From Silene conica (taxonomy: Eukaryota > Streptophyta > Magnoliopsida > Caryophyllales > Caryophyllaceae), in NCBI GenBank assembly GCA_029255685.2, contig CM055313.2, positions 52,801,579 to 52,865,578 on the forward strand: a stretch of DNA of 64,000 nucleotides. Direction: 5' to 3'. How positions within the stretch are numbered: position 1 is the stretch's first letter; each line of letters begins with the position of its first letter. Of this stretch, positions 21,900 to 34,149 are shown in pieces. The position numbers and the translations under genes are program-made. The notes under the pieces are model-generated. The model saw only the letters and a program-made list of their open reading frames with translations. It searched no databases and was not told the DNA's origin.

Positions 21900-22489
21900 C
21901 GTTGTGGGTGCCAAAGATAAAATTTATAATTCATAAACTTAAACTATAGATAGTGAAAGTCGGGGTCGAACCATAAGGAGGATTGGGAGTGTTAGTCGTT
22001 TTAGGTCTATGCCTTAGGGTAACAAGTTGGGGGTTGATGATTGTGTTTAGATTGTCACTAAGTGTGATAAAATAAAACAAGAAGAAGACTGAAATAAAGA
22101 TGTGAATAAACTATGATAAAAGAGATGTTAGGATGATTAGGTCGTCATAGTTACGATGGCAGACGGTCTAGGTCAACAGGTATTGCAGTCGTGTAAGCGG
22201 TATAACAAATCCTTTCGGTCTATGTTATCTAATAGCTCCTTTCGGCCTATGATATTAGTTCTTAGCTCTCACAAATACTGGGTGTCAACAATATAGGTGA
22301 TTCTTAATGTCTAGGTCACATACCCTTCTGCCTTACTAACCTAGCTGTCTTAAAACGTTAACTAATGCCATTCCCTTATCTTTCAATCCCCGGGTTGGTC
22401 ATTATTAAGCATCCTACAAGTCTCCCTTCGGTCTCATTGTAAGATATTGCAATTAACGAACAAAAACAGGTCTGATCATACACGGAGTC
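21900..22489 (-). repeat. Ogre/Tat-type 3' LTR, distal (left) part
   Basis: It begins TGATACCCGTCGTTGTGGG and has phrases typical of Ogre/Retand LTRs (CCTTTCGGTCTATG, CCTTTCGGCCTATG). It is cut at 22489 by the Tekay array, whose TSD GAGTC is 22485-22489. The rest is at 62879-63903. Confidence 0.7.
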
Positions 22490-23497
22490 TGTAACACCCC
22501 CGTTTATTTAAGGGCCTGTACTAGGACTCCTCAGATAAATGAACGTGTTACCATCTCGGTTTCCCGAGGTAGTAGATACAAAGGAAAGATAAACAGTACT
22601 TTAATTAAAATTAAACTCATAACTTGTTCTTACAACTGTATCCAAAAGTCTTAACAAAATAAATGAAGTACAACTCATGCTAAACTGACTAAGGTGATCT
22701 AGACTCTAGTCTGGTCCGGATCCAAGCTCTTTCTCCCATAGCTCCCCCTTAGTCTCAGCCACCTGTCAATCTGCTCCCCAAAAAATTGGTTCATCACAGG
22801 TGATCACGAATACACAGGGTCAACCACGAGGTTGAGTAAGGAAAAGAATAAATATAACAATATAATAAACTCCGCACCGATCCAACGCCAAATAAACTCC
22901 GCCCTGATCCAACGCCATATATACTCCGCACCGATCCAACACCAAATATACTCCGCACCGATCCAACACCAAATATACTCCGCACCGATCCAACACCGTA
23001 TCACAAGACCCAATATATATTCACATCGTAACAATATCTCAGAATAATATAGATAACACAATATAACGATCACATGATATTATATCACAAACATGCTTAA
23101 TAACAAATAAGAACAGTTTACACATCATCATATACGGTATTTTCCCCTACCTGGAATAGCAGGTAACGCAGATAAACCCGAGGCTTGTTTAGAAATGTTC
23201 CACGCGAAACCCGCTACCTAAACAAATATTATTTAATTAATAAACACCCTAATACTCGTAATACGTGTACACATTCTATTTATAGAAACTTCCTATATTT
23301 AGAAAGCTTCCCAACAACCGAGGTTACCCAAAATAGCAAATTTCTAAATATAGTAACTTCTAAAAATAGTAACTTCCAAAAATAGATGCTTTGGTTTTGA
23401 AATTCAAATTAATTTCAAAATACTCATTAAAACCATGTCAAAACTTTTCTATAATAAAATATATACTCATAATAACACAGATAATAATAATAATGGC

Positions 23498-23528
<31 letters not shown>

Positions 23529-24587
23529 TGAGGAAAAACTTAGAAGGACTCGAAAAAACCCAGCCCCCTCTAATCGACAATAACCCGCGATAACCACCAT
23601 AGACCACTTACTCGAACACCGGTACCCACCACCACTCAACACCACCGACCACCATCTACCACTACAACACAACCACACCTCCCGTCAACTGCCGACAAAC
23701 CCAACCAAGGCTGCTGAACTCAGACCAGACCCACACCCGTAACCCAGACTCCCCTGAACAGACCCGACATCGACGACCGTTACCACCGCTAGAACTAACC
23801 ACGACTACCACCAAACGCCACCTCCGACACTCCCTGTAACCACGGTGGTGTTACTGTATTGACCTCCTCCGAGTCGCCAGTAACACCACCCCCAAACCAC
23901 TGCCCGACAGAGACACCAGCAACCTCCTGTGAACCATGTTGTGAACGTAACAAACAGACCACTAAAACCCCACCGTCGACGACACCACAAGCAACCTAGC
24001 CTACTGACACTAACCCCCATTACACGGCCCTGACTACAAGCAACACCACCATGCCAAACACACCCACCGACCGCAACCCTAAACCCTTCGAACACAAAAC
24101 CAACACAGGAAGAGTACAACACAACTAAAAACGAACACAGACCCCAAAACACGTACCTCACTTCTGACCAGAATCGAAAGGTGTTAGGCACGGTGGATCT
24201 GGTCGTGAGCACTCTCTCCCCTTCTCGTGTGGTAGTGGCAGAAGGTCTAGGGTTTTGTTTTTATGAAGATAGCTCAGAAAATAGGAGTATAAACTCCTCT
24301 TATATGGCGGCATGGGTGAGGGTGAGTGTTAGAACTATGTAGGGTTTTAGTGTGTGTCGTGGGCTGTGGTGTTTGTGCACGGATTCCAAAGCCCAACACC
24401 ACCCCTAGAGGTCTCTAGTTCGAACCCCACGAGGAACCCAAGACACTACTCTAAAGATCTCTAGTTCCAACCCCACAAGACGTATAACACGCATAACAAC
24501 TTAAAAACGAAACAAGTACCAACACCGTATGTAACATCGTAACATATTAAATTCATCGATTAAATCATAAAACCTCGAGGTGTTACA
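22490..24587 (-). repeat. Tekay array LTR 1 (outer left)
   Basis: A 2098-base LTR, TGTAACACCCCC to GAGGTGTTACA. It holds five copies of a ~27-base minisatellite (about 22868-23000) and an AAT microsatellite near 23487-23530. Confidence 0.92.
22868..23000. repeat. Minisatellite in Tekay LTR
   Basis: The ~27-base unit ACTCCGCACCGATCCAACAC plus AAATAT is repeated five times. The same array is in every LTR of the tandem array: four copies in LTR 2 (about 38922-39023) and five in the others. The copy-number change marks slippage or unequal exchange. Confidence 0.85.
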
Positions 24588-25530
24588 GTCTTCCCCCCTT
24601 AACATGAACTTCGTCCCGAAGTTCAACAACGCTCAGATGACAAAACAATCAACCCCTATGAACGTGGAACATAAAACATCACACAAAACATCACAAAAGT
24701 TCACTTAAATCATAGAATGTTACATTCCACCCCCCTTAAAGAAAAGTTACGTACGCGTAACTTAACTCAATCAAACAAATGTGGGTAACGCTCTCTCATG
24801 GATGCCTCAGGTTCCCACGTAGCCTCCTCCTGATTATGATTGGTCCACAGGACTTTCACCAAGGACGTCTCCCCATTGCGAGTCTTTCGTACCTTCCTGT
24901 CCAGAATCTCTTTCGGAGTCTCAATGTATGCCAACTGCTCATCTACTTCAATCACCTCGTGCTGAAGCACATGTGATGAATCACTCACATATTTCCTCAA
25001 CTGAGACACATGGAACACATTATGGACCTTGGATAGGGTTGGAGGTAAAGATAAGCGATATGCCACCTCTCCAACTCTGTCCAAGATCTCAAACGGTCCA
25101 ATAAATTTCTGACTCAGTTTGCCACGCTTGCCGAATCTCATCACACCTTTCATCGGAGATAATTTAAGCAGTACTTTCTCTCCCGCCTCGAATGAAATCT
25201 CACTCCTCTTCAGATCTGCATAACTCTTCTGCCTATCATGCGCGGCCCTCATCCTCTGTCGAATAATCTGAACCTGCTCCACCATCTCCTGGATCATATC
25301 TGGCCCTAAGGTCACAACATCTGCTCGATCATCCCAACACACAGGGCTCCGACACTTCCTCCCATACAGAGCATCGAAAGGGGCCATCCCTATGCTGGCA
25401 TGGTAGCTGTTATTATAAGAAAATCCGATCAACACCAGTCGAACCTTCCAAGATCCTCCGAACTCAAGTACACAAGCCCTCAACATATCCTCAAGGGTCT
25501 GAATCGTTCTCTCAGTCTGACCATCAGTAG

Positions 25531-26527
25531 TGTGGGGAATAAAACGCGTATTCACCCTAAATTTGCAGGATTATAATGAAATATGAAATTGTGAATATCG
25601 TCATAAGATTAAAAACATGAGAAAAGAAGTACAACCTTTAGTCCTCGCGCAAAAGGCCTAAGAACAGGAATTAATGCAAATTCCCTCCTATAACTTGCAC
25701 CCAAGACTTAGTTTGAGACGTGGCCGCGTGTGCTAGAAATCCTCTCCAATTGCCTTGCAATATAGGGAGAGCCCTTGAGGTTTTAGATGTGAGATCTGAG
25801 GTTTTGGGAGAAGAATGCTCTCAAACCCTAATTTTACCTTGAGATAATTTAACAGTACCCCAAGAGTAACTGACATAAGGAGAAAAACTCTCCTTATGTA
25901 GTCTCTAGGTTTCGGCCGAATTGGAGATGGGGTAGGAGTGGGCTTTCCACTCTTACCTTATTCTAATTCGTGATTCGACCCATTTAGCTTTAAGTTGTTC
26001 GCGGGTTTTATTTATTAATCGTAACATGTTATCAGATATTAATACAGTCGATATATTAATAATGGTCTGACAAAATACGAGATTGTATAATTACCCAAAT
26101 TAATATAACTGTTTATATTAATACGCGAATACAATATTTAATTAAATATAACCGTTTATATTTAATTTACGAATTAATCATGTAATCCGTATTAGCTAAA
26201 ATTATTTAATCCGTATTAAATAATAATCTCAACATCTTATTGACTAATTTAATAGTCAATACCTCTGACTAACCGTTTAGTCATATCCGGCAAAATGTGA
26301 CTGTATTTTCATACCTTCACATCTCTCAAACGTGTCCTATAGGTGTGACGTATAGGGACCAGTTGACCACCGCCATCCGTATGACAATAACGTCAAACTT
26401 ATCTAGCAAGCCAACCGTTATTGATAAACGTGGGTCAACTGGTAATAATACAGAAGTATGCCCTTGTGATCCTTAAAGAGATTTAATAAGTCATTGTACT
26501 TAATTGTCAAGGACACCAGCCCCAACA
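25531..26527 (-). repeat. Copia 3' LTR
   Basis: A 997-base LTR, same length as its partner, preceded on the element's strand by the purine tract AAGTGGGAGAT. Confidence 0.93.
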
Positions 26528-27470
26528 ATCTCCCACTTGTCCGTACAAGGGTATGTTCAATGACGTTATCACACTAAATGTGGAGGACACAATCTCTAAC
26601 AAACTCCCACTTGTCCGTACAAGTGTAGGTGCGATAACCGAATCTCATATCCTTTTAAAATTTCTCCCACTCAATGTAAGACAATTTGCAAATCCGCATT
26701 CGCAAAGGTCGTATCTCACAAGCGATCTGTATCAAGAGTGGTTTCCCCGACTAGAGAGTAACTTAACTGATAAAACGAATCAGTATTCGAGCATGGCCAT
26801 GCATTTCAGTTACTACTCCTCGAGTGGCCCTGAGAAATGATAAAATCCTGATAATGGTTTGGATATTTCCCTCAACTCGAATCCTGCCGATATCGCCCAG
26901 CATGAAATAACCCAGAAAAAATCCTCTTGGCCCCTGTTACGGTGACCGTGGGAAAGAAACCAAAGTTACCCAAAATCTGTCTTAATCTCAAGAAACAGTT
27001 GAAAGTCAAAAGACTCGACTCTAAGGAACACTATGGAGGTCCTATCCACGACCTGGCACCCAATGTTATAAAACATTTAGGACTCCATAACGATGTCACG
27101 GGGTGTCCTACGAGATATCCGTATAACTCGCCTTTGTGATTGGTCAGTCATCCACGTGACTTATGGCTCGTTGAACCCACCATCAACCAACGTCACAAAA
27201 TGATTACCTGAGTTATCAGCTCAAGTGGGTAATCAAGGACCAAAACGATGTAATGTTAATCAGTTCACTTTGTGGTGTTCAAAACTGGCGTACAATTCCA
27301 CATGAGAAACAAAACATTTTATATCATAACAATAAGGTTGAATAGAGTACACGAGAAAATGAATTATTACATGAATTCATAAAAGAGTACTACAACTTAG
27401 GAACACATCCAATTCCCATGGAATGAATGTGCCCTTCATGCTTATCACGTGGTAATGCCTTTGTGATTGG
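26528..27470 (-). other. Copia 3' untranslated region with duplicated PPT motif
   Basis: About 940 bases lie between the end of RNase H and the 3' LTR. CTCCCACTTGTCCGTACAAG occurs twice (near 26530 and 26604), and a shorter CTCCCACT near 26664. No gene is seen. Confidence 0.6.
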
Positions 27471-30400
27471 TCAGTCATCCGTAGCGATCTTTTCAATAAA
27501 AATCTCCTTTTGCTCCACGTAATCTCTGATTAGATGAGCTTTCCGTTGTACATGCCTAGCCTTGCTGCTAGACTTATGCTCCTTAGCTTGGAAGATGGCA
27601 CCGCTATTGTCACAATAGACGGTGATTGGGTCATTCGAACTAGGCACTACTGATAGTCCTTGTAAGAATTGACGCATCCATATTGCTACCTTAGCTGCTT
27701 CTGAGGCGGCATAGTACTCGGACTCAGTCGTAGAATCTGCTGTAACACTCTGTTTAGAACTTTTCCAGCTGACAGCAGCGCCATTAAGAGTAAAGACAAA
27801 TCCAGACTGAGATTTCGAGTCATCTCGATCTGTTTGGAAGCTAGCATCTGCGTAACCCGTGGCGCAGAGCGTTGAGTCGCCTCCATAAGTCAATCCCCAA
27901 TCTTTAGTCCTCCGTAGGTACTTAAGAATGTTTTTCACGGCCATCCAGTGTGGTTCACCTGGATGAGCTTGGAATCGACTGGTCATACTCAATGCATATG
28001 CAACGTCTGGACGTGTGCATATCATGGCATACATGATCGATCCTATTGCCGAGGCATAAGGAATCCGACTCATGCGCTCTTGCTCTTCCACTGACTTAGC
28101 TTCTTGAGTCTTGCTCAAGTGAAGCCCAGGAGTCATGGGAAGGAACCCCTTCTTGGAGTTCGTCATACTGAATCTCTCCAGAATCTTCTCTATATAAGAC
28201 TCCTGACTGAGAGACAACATCCGTCGTGATCTATCCCTGTAGATACGGATGCCCAAAATTCTTTGTGCCTCTCCCAGATCTTTCATCTGGAAATGGTTTT
28301 TCAACCATGCTTTAACCGAAGATAAGAGAGGTATGTCATTCCCAATCAAGAGTATGTCATCGACATACAGTACTAGGAATACAATCTTACTCCCACTCGA
28401 CTTGATATAGAGACATGGTTCCTCGACTGATCGAATGAACCCATTCTCTTTTATCACTTGGTCGAAGCGATGATTCCAACTCCGCGATGCTTGCTTAAGT
28501 CCATAGATGGAACGCTTAAGCTTGCAAACTTTCTTAGGATGTGCTGGATCGATAAAACCCTCGGGTTGTACCATGTACAACTCTTCCTCCAAATAACCGT
28601 TTAAGAAGGCGGTTTTAACGTCCATTTGCCATATTTCATAGTCATGAAATGCGGCGATCGCTAAGATAATCCGAATGGAACGTAGCATGACTACGGGTGC
28701 AAAGATCTCATCGTAGTGCAAGCCTGACACTTGGGTGAAACCTTTAGAAACTAGTCTAGCCTTATGGATATCTTGTTGTCCTTCCACGGCATGCTTTATC
28801 TTGTAAAGCCATTTGCATTGAAGGGGACGTACCTTTGCAGGTAGGTCCACAAGATCCCACACGTTGTTCTCATACATGGAGTCCATCTCGGATTGCATGG
28901 CTTCTAGCCATAGCTTTGAGTCAGAACTGGTCATGGCACCTTTATAGGTTGTGGGTTCATTACCCTCTAGGAGTAAGACGTCATCTGTATCGTGTTCCTC
29001 GACCATACTAATGTATCTGTCCGGTGGAATAGAGACTCTTCCTGACCTCCTAGGTTCCTCAGGGATATCTACCGCAGCCTCGGTTGAAGGTACTGTTTCC
29101 TCCAATGGTTGCTCGGTAGTTGGTTCTTGAACCTCCGATAACTCGAAGGTTCTATTACTCGACTTGTTCTCGAGAAATTCTTTCTCTAAGAACGTCGCAC
29201 TAGCCGCAACAAAAACACGTTGTTCGGTAGGCGAGTAGAAGTAATGACCAAACGTTCCCTTTGGATAGCCTATAAAGTATGTCTTGACCGATCGCGGGCC
29301 GAGCTTATCCTCGTGTCTCCACTTGACATAAGCCTCGCAGCCCCAAACCCGAATAAAGGACAAGTTGGGGACCGTTCCCTTCCATAACTCGAATGGAGTC
29401 TTGTCAACAGCTTTAGACGGACTTCGGTTAAGTATTAGAGCGGCCGACAAAAGAGCATAGCCCCACAATGAATCAGGCACAACGGTGTGACTCATCATGG
29501 ATCGAACCATATCAAGTAAAGTTCGATTTCTCCGTTCGGACACACCATTTAATTGTGGTGTTCCAGGTGGAGTCAACTGTAGCACGATCCCACAGTCTTA
29601 TAGGTGTTGATCAAACTCGCGTGAAAGATACTCACCACCACGATCCGAGCGTAGTGCTTTAATCTTTCTACCCAGCTGGTTCTGTACCCGATTCTGGTAT
29701 TCTTTGAACTTGTCAAAGGATTCACTTTTGTGTTTCATCAAGTAGACATAGCCATATCTACTCAAATCATCCGTGAAAGTGATGAAATACCTATAGCCTT
29801 CTCGTGCGTTGATCGACATAGGGCCACATACGTCCGTATGTATGAGTCCTAATAGGTCGGCAGCGCGCATTCCAACACCTTTGAAGGAAATACGAGTCAT
29901 TTTGCCGATGAGACATGATTCACACGTGCCATATGATTCGAAATCAAAGGGCGAAATAGCTCCATTCTGTATGAGCTGTTTTACGCGTTTCTCATTTATG
30001 TGTCCCATACGACAATGCCATAGGTAAATTTGATCTTTGCCACCTACCTTTATTCTTTTATTATTCACATGTAATATCTCGGTGGTTTGATCTAAAACAT
30101 AAATTCCATTCATGGAAACTGCCTTGCCATAAATCATATTGTGTAAGGAGAAAATACAGCTATTATTCTCTATTACAAATGAAAAGCCAAGTTTGTCAAG
30201 TGCAGAAACTGAAATAATGTTTTTGGATAAACTAGGAACATAATAACAGTTATATAAAAATAACTCGAATCCACTTGGAAGTTGGATTACGTATGTTCCC
30301 TTCGAGACTGCAGCCACACGTGCTCCATTCCCGACACGCAGGTCCACCTCACCCTTGATTAGGGGTTCTTGGTTTTGGAGGCCCTGCACATGATTACATA

Positions 30401-31412
30401 GATGAGAACCACAACCAGTATCAAGTACCCAAGTTCCGCAACTTGCATGGTTAATCTCAATCATGTGAATAAAAGAAGAAGAAGACATACCAACAGGAGT
30501 AACACGGCCTGCTTTAATGTCCTCGCGATACACGGGGCATGAGCGCCTCCAATGCCCAGTCTTGTGGCAATGGTGACATTCCATGCTTGTATCCTTGCTC
30601 TTTGTCTTGCCCTGTGAGTTGCTTGACTCACCTGGCCCACTCTTAGTAAATCCTGGTTTCTTGAACCTGGGCTTACCTACCGCTAGGTCGCCCTGAGCTT
30701 TAGCCTTCCCTTTACCTTTTCCCTTACTTGAGATCATGAGAACATCCTGCTTTAGACTCCCACTCAACTTTAGATCCTTCTCAGTCTGTACGAGAAGGGA
30801 GTGGAGCTCATGGGGAGTCTTCTTCATGTCGTTCATGTAGTAGTTGGCCCTAAAGAGGGCGAACCCATCATGAAGCGAATGAAGCATGCGATCAACGATG
30901 ATGTTCTCACTGATCTTGCAGTTTAGGGTCTCCAGTTTCTCGATATTCTCAATCATGTTGAGAATATGTGGGCTAACAGCTTGGCCCTTCTGGAGTTTCG
31001 CCTCAAAGAAGCGACAGGTATGCTCATAAGAAACGATTCTCGGAGCCTTGGAGAATTCGTTAGTGAGCGTGGTGAAAATCTTGTTTGCACCATGGGTTAT
31101 GAAGCGTCTTTGCAAATTAGATTCCATTGCATAGATGAGTACGTTCTTTATCGCACCCGCTTCCATGACGAAGTCGCTATGAGCGCGAACATCGTTGGCT
31201 CTAGCTCCAGTTCCTGGGTGTGCCGGAATGGGCTCAGTTAAAAACTTAAGCTTTCCGTCAGCAATGGCAGCATTCCGTAGTGCTGCCTCCCAGTCAGAGA
31301 AGTTTGACCCATCATTCCTCAGTCTAGTTGACTGATTCATGGAGTCCATGAAGGCTTTTAGCCAGGATTCACGTGCTAGCTTGGCACTTGGCATTGGGTC
31401 TTCACCAGCCAT
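27471..31412 (-). pseudogene. Copia gag-pol region (fossil, nearly whole)
   Basis: Gag starts MAGEDPMPSAKLARESW at 31412. A zinc knuckle CHHCHKTGHWRRSC lies near 30560. The protease WVLDTGCGSHLC is near 30415. The integrase zinc finger is near 29950-30020 and its core at about 29500-29900. RT has FLNGYLEEELYMVQPEGF near 28590 and YVDDILLIGND near 28360. RNase H (ADASFQTDRDDSKS) is near 27830. The order and lengths fit a complete Copia polyprotein of ~1300 residues. Confidence 0.92.
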
Positions 31413-33138
31413 TTTAGTTTTACAGCAGTTTTAATGAACGTGTTCTACACTGAAAGAAGATAAAACAAAACCATATAAGCAACTTATTGTTGTGATTTAA
31501 GTCTATATTAAATTGAATTTAAACTCGTAGACTCATACATTTATATAATTGATCTCCCTCAAGAATTATATAAACGATCCCAAGACTCAATTTCCGTATA
31601 TTGATAAGCCCACAGTTTGGCTAATTCCACCGTTGGAACTCTTGGTCGATAGATTTCCGTAAATCCTATCTATTAGTCCATCTCAGTCACTGGAATATTA
31701 TCGAGTGACCATGATGTTGAGATAAAATAAATCATCTGTTCCCACTTACCCGACGTAGAAGGGGTCATATTATGCCTACCGACGAAGAAGGGATTCATGG
31801 GAGGCTGATTTATAAAGACTAATCTCAATTTTTGGTTATACGAGGAAGACCCCATCAACTCTTATTTATCCATATTTAAGTGAACTAAAAACTAGCATTT
31901 GCGTGAATGAATTAAATAAAGTGATGGCTTTTAAATTGACATGTGACATCTGTATTGTCACAGAAAACTAACGCGTGACCTCTACATGAGTCAGTTTTCA
32001 GGCATGATATAGGTGGTTTGGTTTTAGGCGGAATATGATGCAAGCTATTATCGATGAAAGCATAAAATGAAAGCAATAAACGTAAATAAAAGTCCTAGTG
32101 TGGCCTATCCTACCAAAATAAACATAAAACAACTTGGAATCCACCGTTGGACCCTAGAAGCTTGTCTTGATGTTCCATCTTGGTCCTTGCAGTGGGAGTG
32201 AGCATCCGGTCTCCGTCTTGTCTTTGGTCTTCACAAAATTACTAATTTAAATTACAAAAGTAGTCCTAGATACATTCTAATTTAAATACAAAAGTAATTA
32301 CATGGCAAAAACCCAAAACTGAGATTCAAGATCTCAAGATTACAAGCAAGATCGTGTCCCATCATTACGGTGACACAATCTTCTAAGGCCACACTAAGTT
32401 ACAACCGTTTGCAAAAATTAAATACGTTATTGAAAGCATTCAAGGCATTCACAAGACGATAAATAAAATGCATCAACTAAATAAAATTTAAACATGACAT
32501 AATACCGTTATTATGATTAATAAATTTATACCAAACCACCTTTTAAGATTAAAATTATGTGATTATACCGCTTTAATCACCAATTTTAATAAACATATAA
32601 TCCATTATTTTAAACTGTTTTAAAACAATATGTATCAAACGAGGGTGAACCGTTTCACTAAATAATATACTATTTCCGTATATAGTATATTATTTTAAGC
32701 CATGTGAAAATAAGAAAACAAGTTATTTTCGAAAAGAGAGCCCGAAACATGAGCACTCGACCGAGCAGCAGAGGCACTCGATCGAGTGCCAGTGTCACTC
32801 GATCGAGTGCAGCAGGGGCTCGATCGAGTGACTCTTTAAAACGCAATCGCTGCACTTTTAAATCAAAATGAGTTTATAACTTGGATTTAAAACGTGTAAA
32901 TCATATATAAACAACAACAAAAGATTCACATATTGCTAAAAATATCGATTAATTAACAATATGCAAATAATAATCGAAGAACAAGATCGATTTCTCACAA
33001 AAATCACACGCACGGGCCTGGTACGAGGGCACTCGATCGAGTGCAACAGGGACTCGATCGAGTGCCTGCGACAGAATGTACGGTTTTCAAAATTTAAAAC
33101 TTATGAAAGACACAATTGTAAAATTTTCATGGCCTAAC
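31413..33138 (-). other. Copia 5' leader with CTCGATCGAG palindromes
   Basis: The 1.7-kb leader between primer site and gag is unusually long. Two clusters (32757-32832 and 33029-33064) together hold about five copies of the palindrome CTCGATCGAG, several extended to CACTCGATCGAGTG. No gene is visible. Confidence 0.7.
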
Positions 33139-33152
33139 GCTCTGATACCACT

Positions 33153-34149
33153 TGTGGGGAATAAAACGCGTATTCACCCTAAATTTGCAGGATTATAATG
33201 AAATATGCAATTGTGAATATCGTCATAAGATTAAAAACATGAGAAAAGAAGTACAACCTTTAGTCCTCGCGCAAAAGGCCTAAGAACAGGAATTAATGCA
33301 AATTCCCTCCTATAACTTGCACCCAAGACTTAGTTTGAGACGTGGCCGCGTGTGCTAGAAATCCTCTCCAATTGCCTTGCAATATAGGGAGAGCCCTTGA
33401 GGTTTTAGATGTGAGATCTGAGGTTTTGGGAGAAGAATGCTCTCAAACCCTAATTTTACCTTGAGATAATTTAACAGTACCCCAAGAGTAACTGACATAA
33501 GGAGAAAAACTCTCCTTATGTAGTCTCTAGGTTTCGGCCGAATTGGAGATGGGGTAGGAGTGGGCTTTCCACTCTTACCTTATTCTAATTCGTGATTTGA
33601 CCCATTTAGCTTTAAGTTGTTCGCGGGTTTTATTTATAAATCGTAACATGTTATCAGATATTAATACAGTTGATATATTAATAATGGTCTGACAAAATAC
33701 GATATTGTATAATTACCCAAATTAATATAATTGTTTATATTAATACGCGAATACAATATTTAATTAAATATAACCGTTTATATTTAATTTACGAATTAAT
33801 CATGTAATCCGTATTAGCTAAAATTATTTAATCCGTATTAAATAATAATCTCAACATCTTATTGACTAATTTAATAGTCAATACCTCTGACTAACCGTTT
33901 AGTCATATCCGGCAAAATGTGACTGTATTTTCATACCTTCACATCTCTCAAACGTGTCCTATAGGTGTGACGTATAGGGACCAGTTGACCACCGCCATCC
34001 GTATAACAATAACGTCAAACTTATCTAGCAAGCCAACCGCTATTGATAAACGTGGGTCAACTGGTAATAATACAGAAGTATGCCCTTGTGATCCTTAAAG
34101 AGATTTAATAAGTCATTGTACTTAATTGTCAAGGACACCAGCCCCAACA
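33153..34149 (-). repeat. Copia 5' LTR
   Basis: A 997-base LTR followed on the minus strand by the primer site TGGTATCAGAGC (33139-33150). Confidence 0.93.

Larger units (their letters stand above)
25531..34149 (-). mobile_element. Young Copia element nested in Tekay body 1
   Basis: Two 997-base LTRs are at 25531-26527 (3') and 33153-34149 (5'), TGTGGGGAATA to GCCCCAACA. The TSD AGTAG is at 25526-25530 and 34150-34154. The initiator-Met primer site is at 33139-33150 and the purine tract AAGTGGGAGAT adjoins 26528. The LTRs differ at about eight positions by eye (~0.8%), or roughly 0.3-0.6 Myr. It is nearly whole in structure, with about one visible break in the coding region. The lineage within Copia is not assigned. 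Confidence 0.93.

Noticed and set aside
22868-23000. Possible CRISPR-like array
   Set aside because: Units of ~27 bases are contiguous with no unique spacers, inside a plant LTR; it is a minisatellite.
23427-24212. Minus-strand open frames repeated in all five Tekay LTRs (one Tyr-rich, one Trp/Cys-rich)
   Set aside because: They recur only because the LTR recurs. The Tyr run is the AAT microsatellite, length varies between copies, and no domain is recognisable.
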